Shown here in pieces: positions 13,001-24,387 of a stretch of 64,000 nucleotides of DNA. Where the stretch lies: positions 4,960,501 through 5,024,500 of the forward strand of contig JANUWF010002342.1 of NCBI GenBank assembly GCA_026120185.1, in the 5' to 3' direction. The notes below the pieces were generated by a model that made no database searches, had not been told where the DNA came from, and worked only from the letters and a program-made list of their open reading frames with translations. Source of the stretch: Voacanga thouarsii (Eukaryota; Streptophyta; Magnoliopsida; Gentianales; Apocynaceae). Numbering within the stretch: the first letter of the stretch is position 1; each line of letters starts with the position of its first letter. Made by a program: the position numbers and the translations under genes.

Positions 13001-13059
13001 TTTTTCTCTAGCTCTTCTTTCCTTTTCTTTCTCTCTTCTTTCTCTATTCCTTATTTAGG
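10008..13059 (-). mobile_element. 5' LTR of gypsy element A
   Basis: Starts TGTAACACCCC at 10008 next to the PBS and matches 1912-6563 throughout. It holds the empty L1 site at 11862-11866 and a three-unit version of the 35-bp tandem repeat (10716-10800). The upstream end is not a TG start. At 13059 it runs directly into Athila gag sequence, so the first bases of the LTR and about 50-60 codons of the host Athila element were lost in one deletion. No outer TSD can therefore be assigned to A. Confidence 0.88.
10716..10812. repeat. 35-bp tandem repeat in 5' LTR A (three units)
   Basis: Units start at 10716, 10751 and 10778 with ACCAACCTTACTCACC. The second lacks 8 bp compared with the other LTR. 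Counterpart of 2593-2732. Confidence 0.8.
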
Positions 13060-13346
13060 GTCACAAGAGATAACTCTTCTAGCTTTCTTTTGTATGACAA
13101 GACATCCTTGAAGAACTTCGCATACTTGGCCATTTGGATTAAGGCTTCAACTAATAGAAGATTTATATACACTTACTCGAACAATTCTAGAAATTTATGA
13201 AATTATTGATCATCCTCCTCCTTTCTCAATCTTCCTGGATATGGAAAAGAATGAGTGAGCTTTGATACTTTTTAATCAAATTTCTCATTTTTTTTTTTTT
13301 TTGGTTAGTTGTACAGCACCGTCTTAGTCACAGTACACAGTGCTAT
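13060..13346 (-). pseudogene. Athila element X gag-protease linker
   Basis: The minus strand around 13060-13170 reads LVEALIQMAKYAKFFKDVL followed by SYKRKLEELSLVT, the standard end of Athila-type Gag before the protease. It joins, in element order, to the protease fragment at 1911 with about 50-60 codons missing, which shows that 1-1911 and this region are one element split by gypsy A. A poly-T run lies at 13288-13303. The region is cut at 13346 by solo LTR L2 and resumes at 15087. Confidence 0.85.
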
Positions 13347-15086
13347 TGTTAGTGTTGTGCCCTAGAGGTAATCACTTGTACATTGTATATAATACATTTT
13401 ATTTTAATAAAAGTCATTATTTATCTTACAGTTTCTTTGTTTACTTTTAAGTAATATAACTGTTCGATAAAGTTCTTAGTACAACACTGTGTTAAGGAAA
13501 TTATAATAGAGATCATGATATAAGATTCCTACTACACTGTATAGTGTTAGTACTTAAATAGTCTCTAGTCATAGTATTAATGAGACAGGATATCATTAAT
13601 GCGTTAAGACTAGCATGTATTAGACTTCCTGATTTGATCAGGCAGTAGTTCTCATATCCGTGAGTATTGAGATACTCAAAGTTAACACATGGATGCTTGT
13701 TATTGGAACAAGTTCATTGGATGACCTAGCTATGAGATAATCACATGGATAACTATTTAGTGCCAATGATATAATCTCATTATAGCAAACGTACAATTAT
13801 CCTTAGTTTTGAGATATCCAAGGTACTTTGTTTGCTGAGTATTGTACTTTGATTCCAATCTCTGGAGCTCAATCGAGGGCTGCCTATGGGATGGATATTG
13901 GGTACATTGTGAGGTAAACAAAAGTAGTTGAGAGGGTCAATAAAGGATTTACCACTCCTAATAGTAAGGGCGAATATCTCATGGCCACTTGTAGAAATTA
14001 CTACTCGAAAAGTCCTTGGCTAAAGCGATTGTGTATTGAAAATAGTTCCAATTGATACACATCTAGAGTAGTGGGTTCCTAGTACAAGTACTATTGTATT
14101 CGGGCCAGAATTAATTCTAGAGTGAGTTGGCACTAATTCCGTACTCCAAACCGAATGAGAGATTATATGGTGAAATGAGTTAATTGCACTGAAGTTTGTT
14201 ATTGAAGGGTTCATGTCAAGCCACTTAACTTCCTGGACTCTTAGGTGGTCATGATGTGTTGCTAGATACCGCTCATGATCTGGGAATATGGGTTTATTAA
14301 TTGATAAATAAATAAACTAATCCTAATTAGAATTAATATGATTAATTCTAATTAATTATGGATTATTAATCTCAAAGAGGTTTAGATTAATTCATGTTCT
14401 CTACCAATTGACTGGGAAACCTAATAAGTTACACACAATAGAGGATTATATACTCAAGATGTTATTTGATAACATAGTGGGGGTTAATTGCAAGAAAGAG
14501 AAATTGTTGTGGCCAAATTATAATTAGTTATAATTAATAGTCCAAATTGTAATTGTGAGAACTTGATATTTCTAATTACAATTAGGGAATTCTAACTGTT
14601 TTAGAATTCTGAGATTGGAGTATATTTTGAGCAGGATTGTTCGTGTGATATAGAGATACACTCAAAACCCTAGCTGATTTTGTGTAAGACACGAAAATAA
14701 CTCCAAACCCTAAGGCACACGATTTCTCTCTTCTCTCTCTCTCACGATTGTTCTTGAGAAACCCTAGCCACCATCTTTTTCTGCTAGCACAGAAAATTGT
14801 GGTGCTTAAGTATTCCTCTGTGTGAATTACTGTTAGAGATAATCACATACTGTGATTATAGTGATTGGACGTTCAACTCTCGTGAGGTTTGATCAAGAGG
14901 ATTGCTGGATCGCGCCTCAACTTGAAGAAGGAAAATTTTTGTTCTTCAGACGATCAAAGAAAGGTAAAATGTTGTTACCTTTAGTCTCTTTATGTCTTGT
15001 TTTCCACACATATGAGGATCCTGGGATAGTATCTCATTTTATTCTTCCGCTGCGCCGTATAGGATACGAGCCTAAGATACCCAACA
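13347..15086 (+). mobile_element. Solo LTR L2 (family 1)
   Basis: TGTTAGTGTTGTGCCC at 13347 to GATACCCAACA at 15086, 1740 bp. It is flanked by a perfect 5-bp TSD, GCTAT (13342-13346 and 15087-15091). It is the inverse orientation of L1 and L4, and there is no internal coding sequence. The TTTTAATAAAAG stretch about 55 bp from the start may be a polyadenylation region. Confidence 0.95.
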
Positions 15087-15752
15087 GCTATTCGATTCCT
15101 GAATGCCCCATTTTTTTCTACATTAGCCCATTGTCCCTCTTAAATTGTCGTTACAAATTGCCCAATTTGAATATCCAAATTTGCAAGTAAAACTCCTTGT
15201 TTCCTAAGAAACTTATCCATTATTTAGACGTGCTCATTTTCTATAAAGGTAAAGTCCACAAACCTCTCTTCTGTAGATGAATTCATCTCATCCTCCTTAT
15301 ATTCTTCAAAATGATGTACTTAATCTTCTTGATGCATATCCCAAGACATTTGTACCAAATCTCCTCAAAATGAAGCAATAGAAAGAACAACCAAAACTCA
15401 ATCAAAATCCCTCAAAACTAAAATAAAGCCAGGAGCACTCAACTACTAACAAACCAATAGTAAAATAACTAAAATCAAAGGAAACAACCATAGAAAGAAT
15501 ATGAAATAAAACTCCAAATATAAACGAATAAGTAAGTTATGAAATAAGAAAAAACATTGTTAAAATTATACATAATTATTATCAAGAGATTAATAAAGAA
15601 AAACAAAAGAAATAGCAAAACTCTTAAAATCAAACTATCCTAGAATAGAAAATCCATCAACCACCTAAGAAGTATCAAAATCAATTATATGAACAAGATA
15701 AAAAAAATGATTGAATCAATAAGACTTAAGTTTTTTGGATTATTAACGTATA
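15087..15752 (-). pseudogene. Athila element X gag, N-terminal part
   Basis: Just inside the L2 insertion the minus strand reads LANLDIQIGQFVTTI, matching the conserved 'LxNLExQxGQLA' segment of Athila-type Gag. Upstream, towards 15752, the frame is interrupted and lysine/asparagine-rich. It lies directly next to the PBS, as expected for gag plus leader. Assignment of the far upstream part (15300-15752) rests on position only. Confidence 0.75.
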
Positions 15753-15772
15753 CATCCCCAGCAACAACACCA
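15753..15772 (-). promoter_or_regulatory. Primer-binding site of Athila element X
   Basis: The minus strand reads TGGTGTTGTTGCTGGGGATG, a variant of the TGGCGCCGTTGCCGGGGA-type PBS typical of Athila-group elements. The presumed LTR end (TGTTGTGC on the plus strand) begins six bases further on. Confidence 0.8.
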
Positions 15773-15778
15773 AAAACT

Positions 15779-16969
15779 TGTTGTGCATTTGCTATGCTAT
15801 AATGGGATAGAATATGAATTCAAAGCTCAATCATGCTTTAAAATAAAATAATAATTTAACTCACATACACACACAATTGGGTAAGTATATCTATCATGTA
15901 ATATATGGAATAAGTCAATGAAAGGAAGTCAATGAAAGGAATATGAATAATAGTGAAAGAATTAGTACCTCTTATTCTTGAGAGTGATATCCATGGGCCC
16001 CTTGAAAAATTAAACTGTTAAAATACATTACTGTACTCATATATATCAATTAAAGATATTAATATTATTTGTTTAAATAGTTTACTTAGAGATCAATAAA
16101 TAGTTGATTAAGCTTTATAAGGAAGACATGTTACATGCTTTATGCTTAATCGGGATATCATGTGACAAAAGGATTAAATATCATATTGTGGAATGATTCT
16201 ATTATATCATTGATCTTCATTTTAACTTGGATAGTTATAATATTTTGTTAGAAAGTACTTATAACTTGTAGGCCATATGATCGTTATTTGGGCATACTAC
16301 CAATGTTAAATAAACCTATAGGATCACACATTAAGTGAATATATTAGGTTATTTTCTGGTGACCAAGTTCGATGTATCTGGAAATGTATCCAGGTTCATC
16401 GAACCAAGAAAGACATCTTTGAATCTAGAAATGTGTCTACATTCGATATATTTGGAGGATGTCTAGACTATTAGAATCTGGCTTGGTAAATTAATTAGTA
16501 AAATTACCAAGATAAATTCAAAATCTTATCGTAACTTTTCCAAATTTGATTAGATCTCGATATGAAGACATGATAAGATATCCTAAGATAGAGATTCTCT
16601 AACAAAAGCTGTTCAAACAAATATATGAGCACAGTAAACTGTTCAATTGAGTCTGGTAGCTATCAATTGAGTCTAGTAGCTCTTTTTTTTAGTTCTTCAG
16701 AAACCTAAAAAATGTTCTAACCTAAAGAAACCCTAGGCACTAGCACCCTATTCGTCGTATAAAGCTATAAAGGGTGTTCGTTGTCGCAGCGTCTAGTGAT
16801 CATTGTTGAACAAGATACTCTAGTTATATTCAAGGTCAAAAGCTGTAGTTGTAGACAAAACTGAGGTATGACTTCAAATCCTTAGTCAATTTAGTCGTTT
16901 AGCTTGGATCCTATGAAAGAATCCAAGGATGTTTTCTATGGTTTGGAGTCCTCGGATCCTAGTAGTACA
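15779..16969 (-). mobile_element. Probable 5' LTR of Athila element X
   Basis: The low end, TGTTGTGCATTTG at 15779, is fixed by the PBS. The high end is set at 16969 (GTAGTACA), because a TG...CA span results and because the gypsy C reading frame (LLLITPSEV) resumes immediately after it. The length would be 1191 bp. The partner LTR is off the left edge, so this end cannot be confirmed. A 20-bp tandem duplication lies at 16643-16682. Confidence 0.6.
16643..16682. repeat. 20-bp tandem duplication
   Basis: TCAATTGAGTCTGGTAGCTA is followed directly by a copy with one or two changes (TCAATTGAGTCTAGTAGCTC). Confidence 0.8.
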
Positions 16970-17396
16970 TTCTTTTGTTAATAACCCCAAGTGAAGTAAG
17001 TGTAGATCAAAAGATCATGAGAAACAAGGAAAAGAAAAAAAAAATGTACAAGAAATTGCCAAAAAATAAGAGAGTGCGAAAAGTGAAGGAAAAGAAAATG
17101 AGAGAAAAGAAAGAGTTGATAAGCAAAAACAAAGGAGTGCAAAAGAAAAGAGAAAGCAAAAACAAGAGAAAAGAGAGAAAAAGAGAGTTAATTTCTTTGC
17201 TAAGGAAAGTAACGTGATTGATGCAATTCAAGCAAAAGACCTTGTACTTCTTCTTTCTTGTAAAGGTTTTTATATAGCTATGGATGAAATTACTCTTGCT
17301 TTGCCTTGTGAAATAGTAGGCATTGTTGAAGAATTCCAAGATGTGTTTCCAAAGGTGGTACTAGAAGTGTCACTGCTAATTCGAGAGATTAAGCAC
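16970..17396 (+). pseudogene. Gypsy element C: protease-RT linker
   Basis: The plus strand begins LLLITPSEVSVDQ, passes through a strongly basic lysine/glutamate-rich segment (KEKKKKMYKK, KRESKNKRKERKREL) and, after a frame change near 17214, reads LPCEIVGIVEEFQDVFPK and IREIKH. These are the residues just before the RT domain in chromovirus-type gypsy polyproteins, where the next words are HQIDF. That continuation is found at 24154, on the far side of element B. Upstream gag and protease are missing at the junction with X. Confidence 0.85.
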
Positions 17397-18820
17397 TGAT
17401 GCGTCATATTTGGGTAATAAAAATTGTTCATTTTTAGATTCATTCCCAATTAAGTTTTAATTAAAATGACAACTCCAAATCACACATATGAGCAAGCATA
17501 CTATAGGAAATTAATGAGTATCGATCCTCAAGGAATAAGTACACATTAATTACTTTTCATCCCTCGTTTAACCTAACAACTATATTAATCAAGAAGAAAT
17601 AAAAGAAAACTAAAAAATAAATATATACAAAACATATAAGATAAGAAATGTACATAAATAGAAATTCCTGAAGACATAATAATGATTAACTAGCAAATCC
17701 CTCAATTAATTATTATCTTGGCATTATGAAAGAATAAATTAGAACCATTTCATTCGCAATCTATGGATTCACTATCTTCTAATTAAATTAGTGGATATAT
17801 TCTATCTCACCAATTTACTCAAAGGATGCATTAAACTCAATAATTAACAAATACTCCTATATTCTAGGTGATATGAACATGAGATCAGCCAACAACCCTA
17901 TATTTTAGGTGAAATCACTCAATCTTTAATTACTTAAGTTCTTGTTCTTAACCTTCATTTGCAATATAGTTAAAAAATAACAAATATGAATTCAATTAAA
18001 TTTAACACATTCCTAACTTCATTTTTCAAGTCGATTAGAAAGAAGGAACATTCAATTGATTTAACAAATAAATCAAGTAATCCAAATTCCAGAAATAATA
18101 CCCAATTGATTAGAAAGCGAAAATCAGTACAAAATCATAAATCTAAAAATGTCATCTAAATACAATTAAAACATTGATCTCATCATTATTCAAGAAAAAG
18201 AAAACCAAGGAAAAAGAAAGAACTCGTAGACAAACCTCCTTCTTCTCCAATTGAAAATTTTCTTAAAACAATACTCTTTTTAATGAATTCTCTTCCATGA
18301 ATCTTGAATCTACAATTAATTCCCTGAATTCACCATGTTTTGCTTGTGTTCTCCTCGTATTTATAGCATTCTAGGTTGCCAAAATCATTTCCTAAAAGTT
18401 CTAGGTTGTGCACAAGTCAGATACCAAAAGACTTCTAGGGAATTTCCAAATCTACTCAAAAATCAGAGTGCAGGCTGATATGGGACAATCTAGAGTTGGC
18501 ACCGACTTGGTTCCTCTAAGCCAGCATTGGCTCTCCTCTGCCAATACCGAATTACTCTGGTTTTCCCCTATTTTACCCTGGTGATCCAGAATTGAACCAG
18601 GACTAGTTCGAACATCATGGGCCGGTGCCGGTTCACTATTGGAACACTGAAATTGAGTTTGAAAGTCTACCAATTCTATACAAAATTCAACAAACACTTT
18701 TCTACAACTAATTATCTCAATTTCATTAAAAAGTAAAGGAATTGGCTAGCTATTACATAAAAAACATCACAAAATCACCTTAAATAGCTAGGAAAATATA
18801 GGTACATTTAGGCCCTATCA
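17397..18820 (-). mobile_element. 3' LTR of Athila-like element B
   Basis: TGATGCGTCA at 17397 to GGCCCTATCA at 18820, 1424 bp. It matches 22949-24153 over most of its length, apart from a roughly 220-bp segment around 17870-18070 that is absent from the other copy. On the minus strand it starts TGATAGGGCC, directly after the PPT. The outer flank AGCAC (17392-17396) pairs with AGCAA (24154-24158) as the TSD of the whole element. Confidence 0.92.
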
Positions 18821-18834
18821 ATTCTCCCACACTT
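18821..18834 (-). promoter_or_regulatory. Polypurine tract of element B
   Basis: The minus strand reads AAGTGTGGGAGAAT immediately before the LTR start TGATAGGGCC. The PPT form AAGTGTGGG next to TGAT is characteristic of Athila-group elements and fixes the minus orientation. Confidence 0.8.
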
Positions 18835-19278
18835 AAGCTTTTAATTATTCCCAAGCAAACACTTAAGACATAAGAAAAAATAACATACATATTTAAGCAA
18901 TTTAGTCACAAGATAATCACCCATTAATGTATCACTCATGGCCAACATAGCAAAATATTATCATCCCTTTCACTAAGAAAAACATTATACCTCTTATCCA
19001 TCTCAATCAATCCCAAGGTAAACTCAAGTGTTGGACCAAATATACACAAAACCACTGAAGTAAAGTTACACAAGTCTATATTCTTGAAACACTAGCCACT
19101 CTTTGCTTAAGCCAAGAATGAAGTAACTATGACTCATATAAACCAAGATAATTATAACCAAAACCAACTTTAATTAGTTCCAAACTATCACAATCCAAGT
19201 AGCAAACTAAGGACATTCGCACAAAATCAGGAATTCATAGCCTTAAGTGAATGGATTTCTCTTCACTTACTGTATTGG
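18835..19278. other. Internal non-coding region of element B, part 1
   Basis: AT-rich, with no open frame of note and no domain. It lies between the PPT and the insertion point of solo LTR L3 and belongs to the internal part of element B. Confidence 0.6.
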
Positions 19279-21190
19279 TGTTAGTATTGTACCCTAGAGG
19301 CAATCACTTGTATGTTATATATGACACATATGACACATTTTATTGTATAAAAGGCATTATTTATTTTACAGTTTCTTTTGATTACTTTGTATAATATAAC
19401 AATTAGATAAAGTCCTTAGTACGACACTGCGTTAAGGAAATCATGATATGAGATTCCTACTACACTGTATAGTGTTAGTACTTAAATGGTCCCTAGTCAT
19501 AGTATTAATGAGACAGGATATCATTAATGCATTAAGACTAGCATGTGTTAGACTTCCTGATTTAATCAGGTGGTGGTTCTCATATCCGTGAGTATTGGGA
19601 TACTCAAAGTTAACACGTAGATGCTTGTTAGTGGAACAAGTTCATTGGATGACCTAGCTATGAGATAATCACATGGATAACTATTTAATGCCAGTGATAT
19701 AATCTCAATATAGCAAACGTGCAAGTATCCTTAGACTTGAGATCTCTAAGGTACTTTGTTTGCTGAGCCTTGTACTTTGATTCCAATCTCTGGAGATCGA
19801 TCGAGAGCCTCCTATGAGATGGATATTGGGTACATTGTAAGGTAAACGAAAGTAGTTGAGAGGGTCAATAAAGGATTCGCCATTCCTAATAGTAGGGGCG
19901 AATATCTCACGACCACTTGTAGGAATTACTACTCAAGAAGTCCTTGACTAAGGCATATGTGCATTGGAAACAGTTCTAATTGATACACATCTAGAGTAGT
20001 GGGTTTTTTGTATAAGTATAATTATATTCGGGCCAGAATTAATATATATTCTGGAGGGAGTTTGCACTAATTTCGTACTTTAGACCAAATGAGATATTGT
20101 ATAGTGAAAGGAGTTAATTGCACTGTATTTTGTTATTAAAGGGTTCATGTCAAGCCACTTGACTTCCTAGACTCTTGGGTGGTCATGATGTGTTGCTAGA
20201 TACCGCTCATGATCTGGGAATATGGGTTTATTAATGGATGAATTAATAAACCAATCCTGATTAGAATTATTAGGATTAATTCTAATTAATTAAGGATTAT
20301 TAATCTCAAAGATGTTTGGATTAATTCATGTTCGCTACCAATTAACCAAGAAACCTAATAGGTCACACACAAAAGAGAAATATATACTCAAGATGTTATT
20401 TGATAACATGGTGGGGTTTATTGCGAGAAATAGAAGTTGATGTAGCTAAATTATAATTACTTATAATTTATGAGCCAATTTGTAATTCTGTGAACTTAAG
20501 GGGTTCTAATTAGAAATAGAGAATTTTAGAATTCTCAGATATGAGGACCATTCTTTCATGTGTGTCAATGCTACTTTTTATCAACACACATGAAGGAATA
20601 GGTGCCAATGCTGCTTTTTATCAACACACATAAAGGAATGGGTGTCATGACATGAGATAATGTATGTTGTGCCATCCACGCAAAAGATAAATAAGGATAT
20701 GATCTTTATGTTACCAAGACAATCTCTCTCTCTCGTGTGACTCTTTCCAAGAGGGACACCAAGACTCTTCTTTTTCTTCTTCATTCTCTGGTTTTGGTTG
20801 AACAAGAAGAACAAGGAAGAAAAACCCCAGCCACCATTGTTGTTTTCTGCTAGCATAGAAAATCTTGGTGCTTGAGTGAGATCCTCCGTGTGGATTTCTA
20901 TTAGAGATAATCACACACTGTGATTATAGTGGTTGGACATACAACTCTCGTGGTGATTCTTTAAGAGGATTGCTAGATTGCGCCATAATTATCATACTTG
21001 AAGAAGAAAAATTTTGTTTTTCCACACAAACAAAGAAAGGTAAAAGCTGTTATCTTTGTTTCTTTATTATATATATATATAGATAGATAGATAAAGATAT
21101 CTTATTTTCCACACATATGTGGATCCTGGGATGGTATCTTATTTTTATTTTTCCGCTGAGCCATATATGATACATGTGAGATACCCAACA
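19279..21190 (+). mobile_element. Solo LTR L3 (family 1, with internal expansion)
   Basis: TGTTAGTATTGTACCC at 19279 to ATACCCAACA at 21190, flanked by ATTGG (19274-19278) and ATTAG (21191-21195), a 5-bp TSD with one mismatch. At 1912 bp it is about 180 bp longer than L1, L2 and L4. The extra length includes a 40-bp tandem duplication at 20562-20641 and a TATATA/GATA simple repeat near 21071-21093. Confidence 0.92.
20562..20641. repeat. 40-bp tandem duplication inside L3
   Basis: GTGTCAATGCTACTTTTTAT begins one unit at 20562, and GTGCCAATGCTGCTTTTTAT begins the second at 20602. Both end in ACACACAT(G/A)AAGGAAT. A third, partial start (GTGTCATG) follows at 20642. The unit is not seen in L1, L2 or L4. 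Confidence 0.85.
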
Positions 21191-22922
21191 ATTAGCCCCC
21201 TTTAATTGTTCACTCAAATTTTTTCACTTGCACTCTTGTTTTCTCACATCTCACTTTTTTTCATAATCATTTTTTCAACTTTTTTTTTATTTCAAATATT
21301 CTTTCAACTTTGTTTTTTCCACTCATTGTTTTTCGACAAAGGACATGCGTTTTGCATTCCCGAACCTTCTTTTCTCCTCACTTTTTGCAAAATAGGTACA
21401 TACATCCCTTCTAACTCTCTTTTTTTTCAACTCTTATTCTCCCCTCTCACCCTATTTGCTGCAACTTAGACAAGATGCTTAGATACAAACAAAACAAGCA
21501 TTAGTTATACATCCCAATTTATACTTCATCATATAAAGTACATAAAGACCTTAAGAATAAAGCTTCAAATATCTCAAAAACATGAGCAAGAGTAGCTCTA
21601 ATTCTCAAGTCTTAAGCATATCATAACCTAATTCAAAAGTTAAACTATGGATTAATTCAATTAAATAAGGAATACAATATATCTCAAAGCAAAAGAAATT
21701 ATAATATTTCCATAATATCAACTCAATGAACCATAATTTCCACTATCATCATCATAAAATTCAAAAAAAAATTAGCCCCAAAATTGAAAAATAAATCATC
21801 ATTATTTTCTCAAGAACATGAATACTTCGAAAAATATCTAACTCCTAATCCCACCCCCTTACTTAAACTAGACATTGTCCCTAATGGCAAAAAATATCTC
21901 AAGAAAACCTAACCAAGGGACTAAAAAATAAAGAGAGAAAAGAATAAGTGAAAGAAAATACTCTCCTATGTTTCAATAAATCCACATAAGCATGCTAGAA
22001 GGTAGAATCGATCATGAAGAGCATGTTCCTTGACAATGTTGAGCATTCTTAAAACATACCAAAAAATAAAAAAAAAAACACATACACAATAAAAGAGAAA
22101 AAGTAAAGAAAAATACAAAAAAAAATCCCAAAAGCATAGAAAAGTGAAGAACTCCCAAAGCAAAGTAAAAAGGAACATCAATCCTCCACCACATCATCAC
22201 TGTTATATGCATCATCATCATCCACATCAGCAAGGGCAACAGAGGCAGCTACAGTGTGTCCTTACTGTGCTTGCATCCACTGGGTTCATTACTACTCTTG
22301 AGCATCTTGCCTCCTATGCAAGGTGTCTAAGAAATCCCTCAGCTACAGAAGTATAGTTCCATGTGTCTCTATGCCCAGCTACAACTGCTCTAGCTTGTCC
22401 TCAAAATCAGTACCAAGCGGTGGTCTCAAGCTGCTCGAGCGAGTCCTAGGGTGTGGTTGGCACTCCTCCACCTCCTCAGGGGGAATCTCTCCTATGCCTA
22501 GATTTTGAGCTGAAATTGCAGGTCTAACAAAATCACCATAGTCCTTCTATTGTTATTACCAATGCCACCATTATTGTTCTGGTTTACTTCCATCTCTCCT
22601 GTGGAACTTAATTAGCTAGTCCTTTGCCTATGTGCCCTTCGAATCCTTGTTAAAGTTCTTTCAATTTCCAAATCAAAATCGACTATGTCCCATTTGATTC
22701 GTTAGGTCATAAACCAGGAGTCTAACCTGAAAAGAGAATTAAAAAATTAAGGTTTTGGAATTTATAAGTAGTCACTTAAATACAATTGGTATACAGGATA
22801 CACTAATTAGGAAATTAGTCTACATAATTATACACACAACAAGATATGGCACCTAATTACAATAAGGAACATACATGCATATTTACATGGTTAAATCAAT
22901 AGAATCAGGTTTTCATGATGTT
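21191..22922. other. Internal non-coding region of element B, part 2
   Basis: This 1.7-kb stretch between L3 and the PBS should carry gag-pol if B were autonomous. I find no gag, protease, RT or integrase motif on either strand, only simple-sequence biased runs such as CATCATCATCATCC near 22208. Together with part 1, the whole internal region is only about 2.2 kb. B is therefore best described as a non-autonomous, LARD-like derivative of an Athila-group element. Confidence 0.65.
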
Positions 22923-22942
22923 GTTCCCCAGCAACAGCGCCA
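22923..22942 (-). promoter_or_regulatory. Primer-binding site of element B
   Basis: The minus strand reads TGGCGCTGTTGCTGGGGAAC, nearly the classical Athila-group PBS, six bases from the LTR end. Confidence 0.9.
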
Positions 22943-22948
22943 AAAACA

Positions 22949-24153
22949 TAATGCGTCAGATTTGGTAATAAAAATCTTTCATTTTTAGATCCATTTCCAA
23001 TCAAGTTTTAATTAAAATGTTAACCCAAAATCACACATATAAGTAAGCATGGCCATCATTAAACATAGTATAGGAAAGGAACAAGTACACACTAATTATT
23101 TCCATCCCTTGTTTAACCTAACAACTAAATTGATCAAGAAGAAATAAAAGAAAAAAATAAACAAATAAATATATATACAAAACATAGGAGAGAAGATATG
23201 TACATAAATAGAAATCCCTAAAGGCATAATAATGATTAACTAGCAAATCTCTCAATTAATCATTATCCTGGCATCATGAAGGAATAAATTATAACTATAT
23301 TTGCAATCCATGGATTCACTATCTTCTAATTAAATTAGTGGATATATTCTATCTTACCAATTTATTTAAAAGATACATTAAACTCAATCCTTAATAGATA
23401 CCCCTATAAATCAAGCAATCTAAATGTCAGAAATAATACTCAATTAATGAGAAAGCTAAAATCAATACAAATTCATGAATCCAAAAATATCATCTAAATA
23501 AAATTAAAATATTAATACCATTATTATTCAAGAAAAAGAAAACAAAAGAAAAAAATAACTCATAGGCAAGCCCCCTTCTTTTCCTATTGAAAACTTTCTT
23601 AAAATAATGCTCTTTTTGATGGATTCTCATCACCTAATCTTGAATCTACAATTAATTCCCTGAATTCACGATGTTTTTCTTGTATTGTCCTCGTATTTAT
23701 ATCATTCTAGGTTACCAAAATCATTCCCTAAGAGTTTTAGGTTGTGTACAAGTCAGATACCAAACGACTTCTTGGAAATTTCTAAATCTGCTAAAAAATC
23801 AGAGTACACATTGACATTGGACAGTCCAAGGCGCCGACTTGGTCACCCTGAACCAGCACCAACTCTCCTCTGTTGGTACCAGACTACTTTGTTTTTCCCT
23901 TGTTTTGCTCTGTTGATCTAGAATTACACCAAGGTTGGCTCGGACATCAGGGGCCGACATCGGTTCACTACTGGAACACTAAAATTGAGTTCGAAAGTCT
24001 ATCTAATTTTGCACAAAATTCAACAAAAATCTTTCTACAATCAATTATCTCAATTTCATCAAAAAGTAAAAGAATTGGCTAGCTATTACATAAAAAACAT
24101 CACAAAATTACCCAAAATAGCTAGGAAAATATAGGTACATTTAGGACCAATCA
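22949..24153 (-). mobile_element. 5' LTR of Athila-like element B
   Basis: TAATGCGTCA at 22949 (TG start mutated to TA on the plus strand) to GGACCAATCA at 24153, 1205 bp. It aligns with 17397-18820 except for a deletion near 23400, where TTAATAGATACCCCTATA jumps to AAATCAAGC. Together with the 3' copy, PBS and PPT it defines element B as 17397-24153. Confidence 0.9.
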
Positions 24154-24387
24154 AGCAACAAATTGACTTCTTGCTAGGTCCTATCATTCCAAACTGACCA
24201 ACTTATAGGTGCAATCCAGAAGCACCTAAAGAGTTGCAAAGGCAAGTAGAAGAGTTACTCAAGAAAGGCCATAATTTATGAAGGCTTAAGTTTGTGTGTA
24301 GTTCTAGTTTTATTGATGCCCAAGAAAGACAGTCCATGGAAAATGTATGCTAATTTTAGAGCCATCAATAATATAACAGTAAAATAC
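24154..24387 (+). pseudogene. Gypsy element C: start of RT
   Basis: The plus strand resumes the C reading frame exactly where 17396 left it. QQIDFLLGPIIPN is followed by YRCNPEAPKELQRQVEELLK, the standard RT entry sequence of chromovirus-like gypsy elements. The next block (normally VPVLLVPKKDG...CVD.RAIN.IT) is present but frameshifted, ending AACAGTAAAATAC. Here solo LTR L4 interrupts it. It continues at 26118. Confidence 0.9.

Noticed and set aside
16975..17217. Lysine/glutamate-rich open frame as a nuclear host protein
   Set aside because: It is continuous with the gypsy C linker before RT; the basic run is known in this type of polyprotein.
21206..21469. Phenylalanine-rich frame as a membrane protein
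   Set aside because: A pyrimidine-rich, low-complexity non-coding stretch in element B gives an artificial hydrophobic translation.
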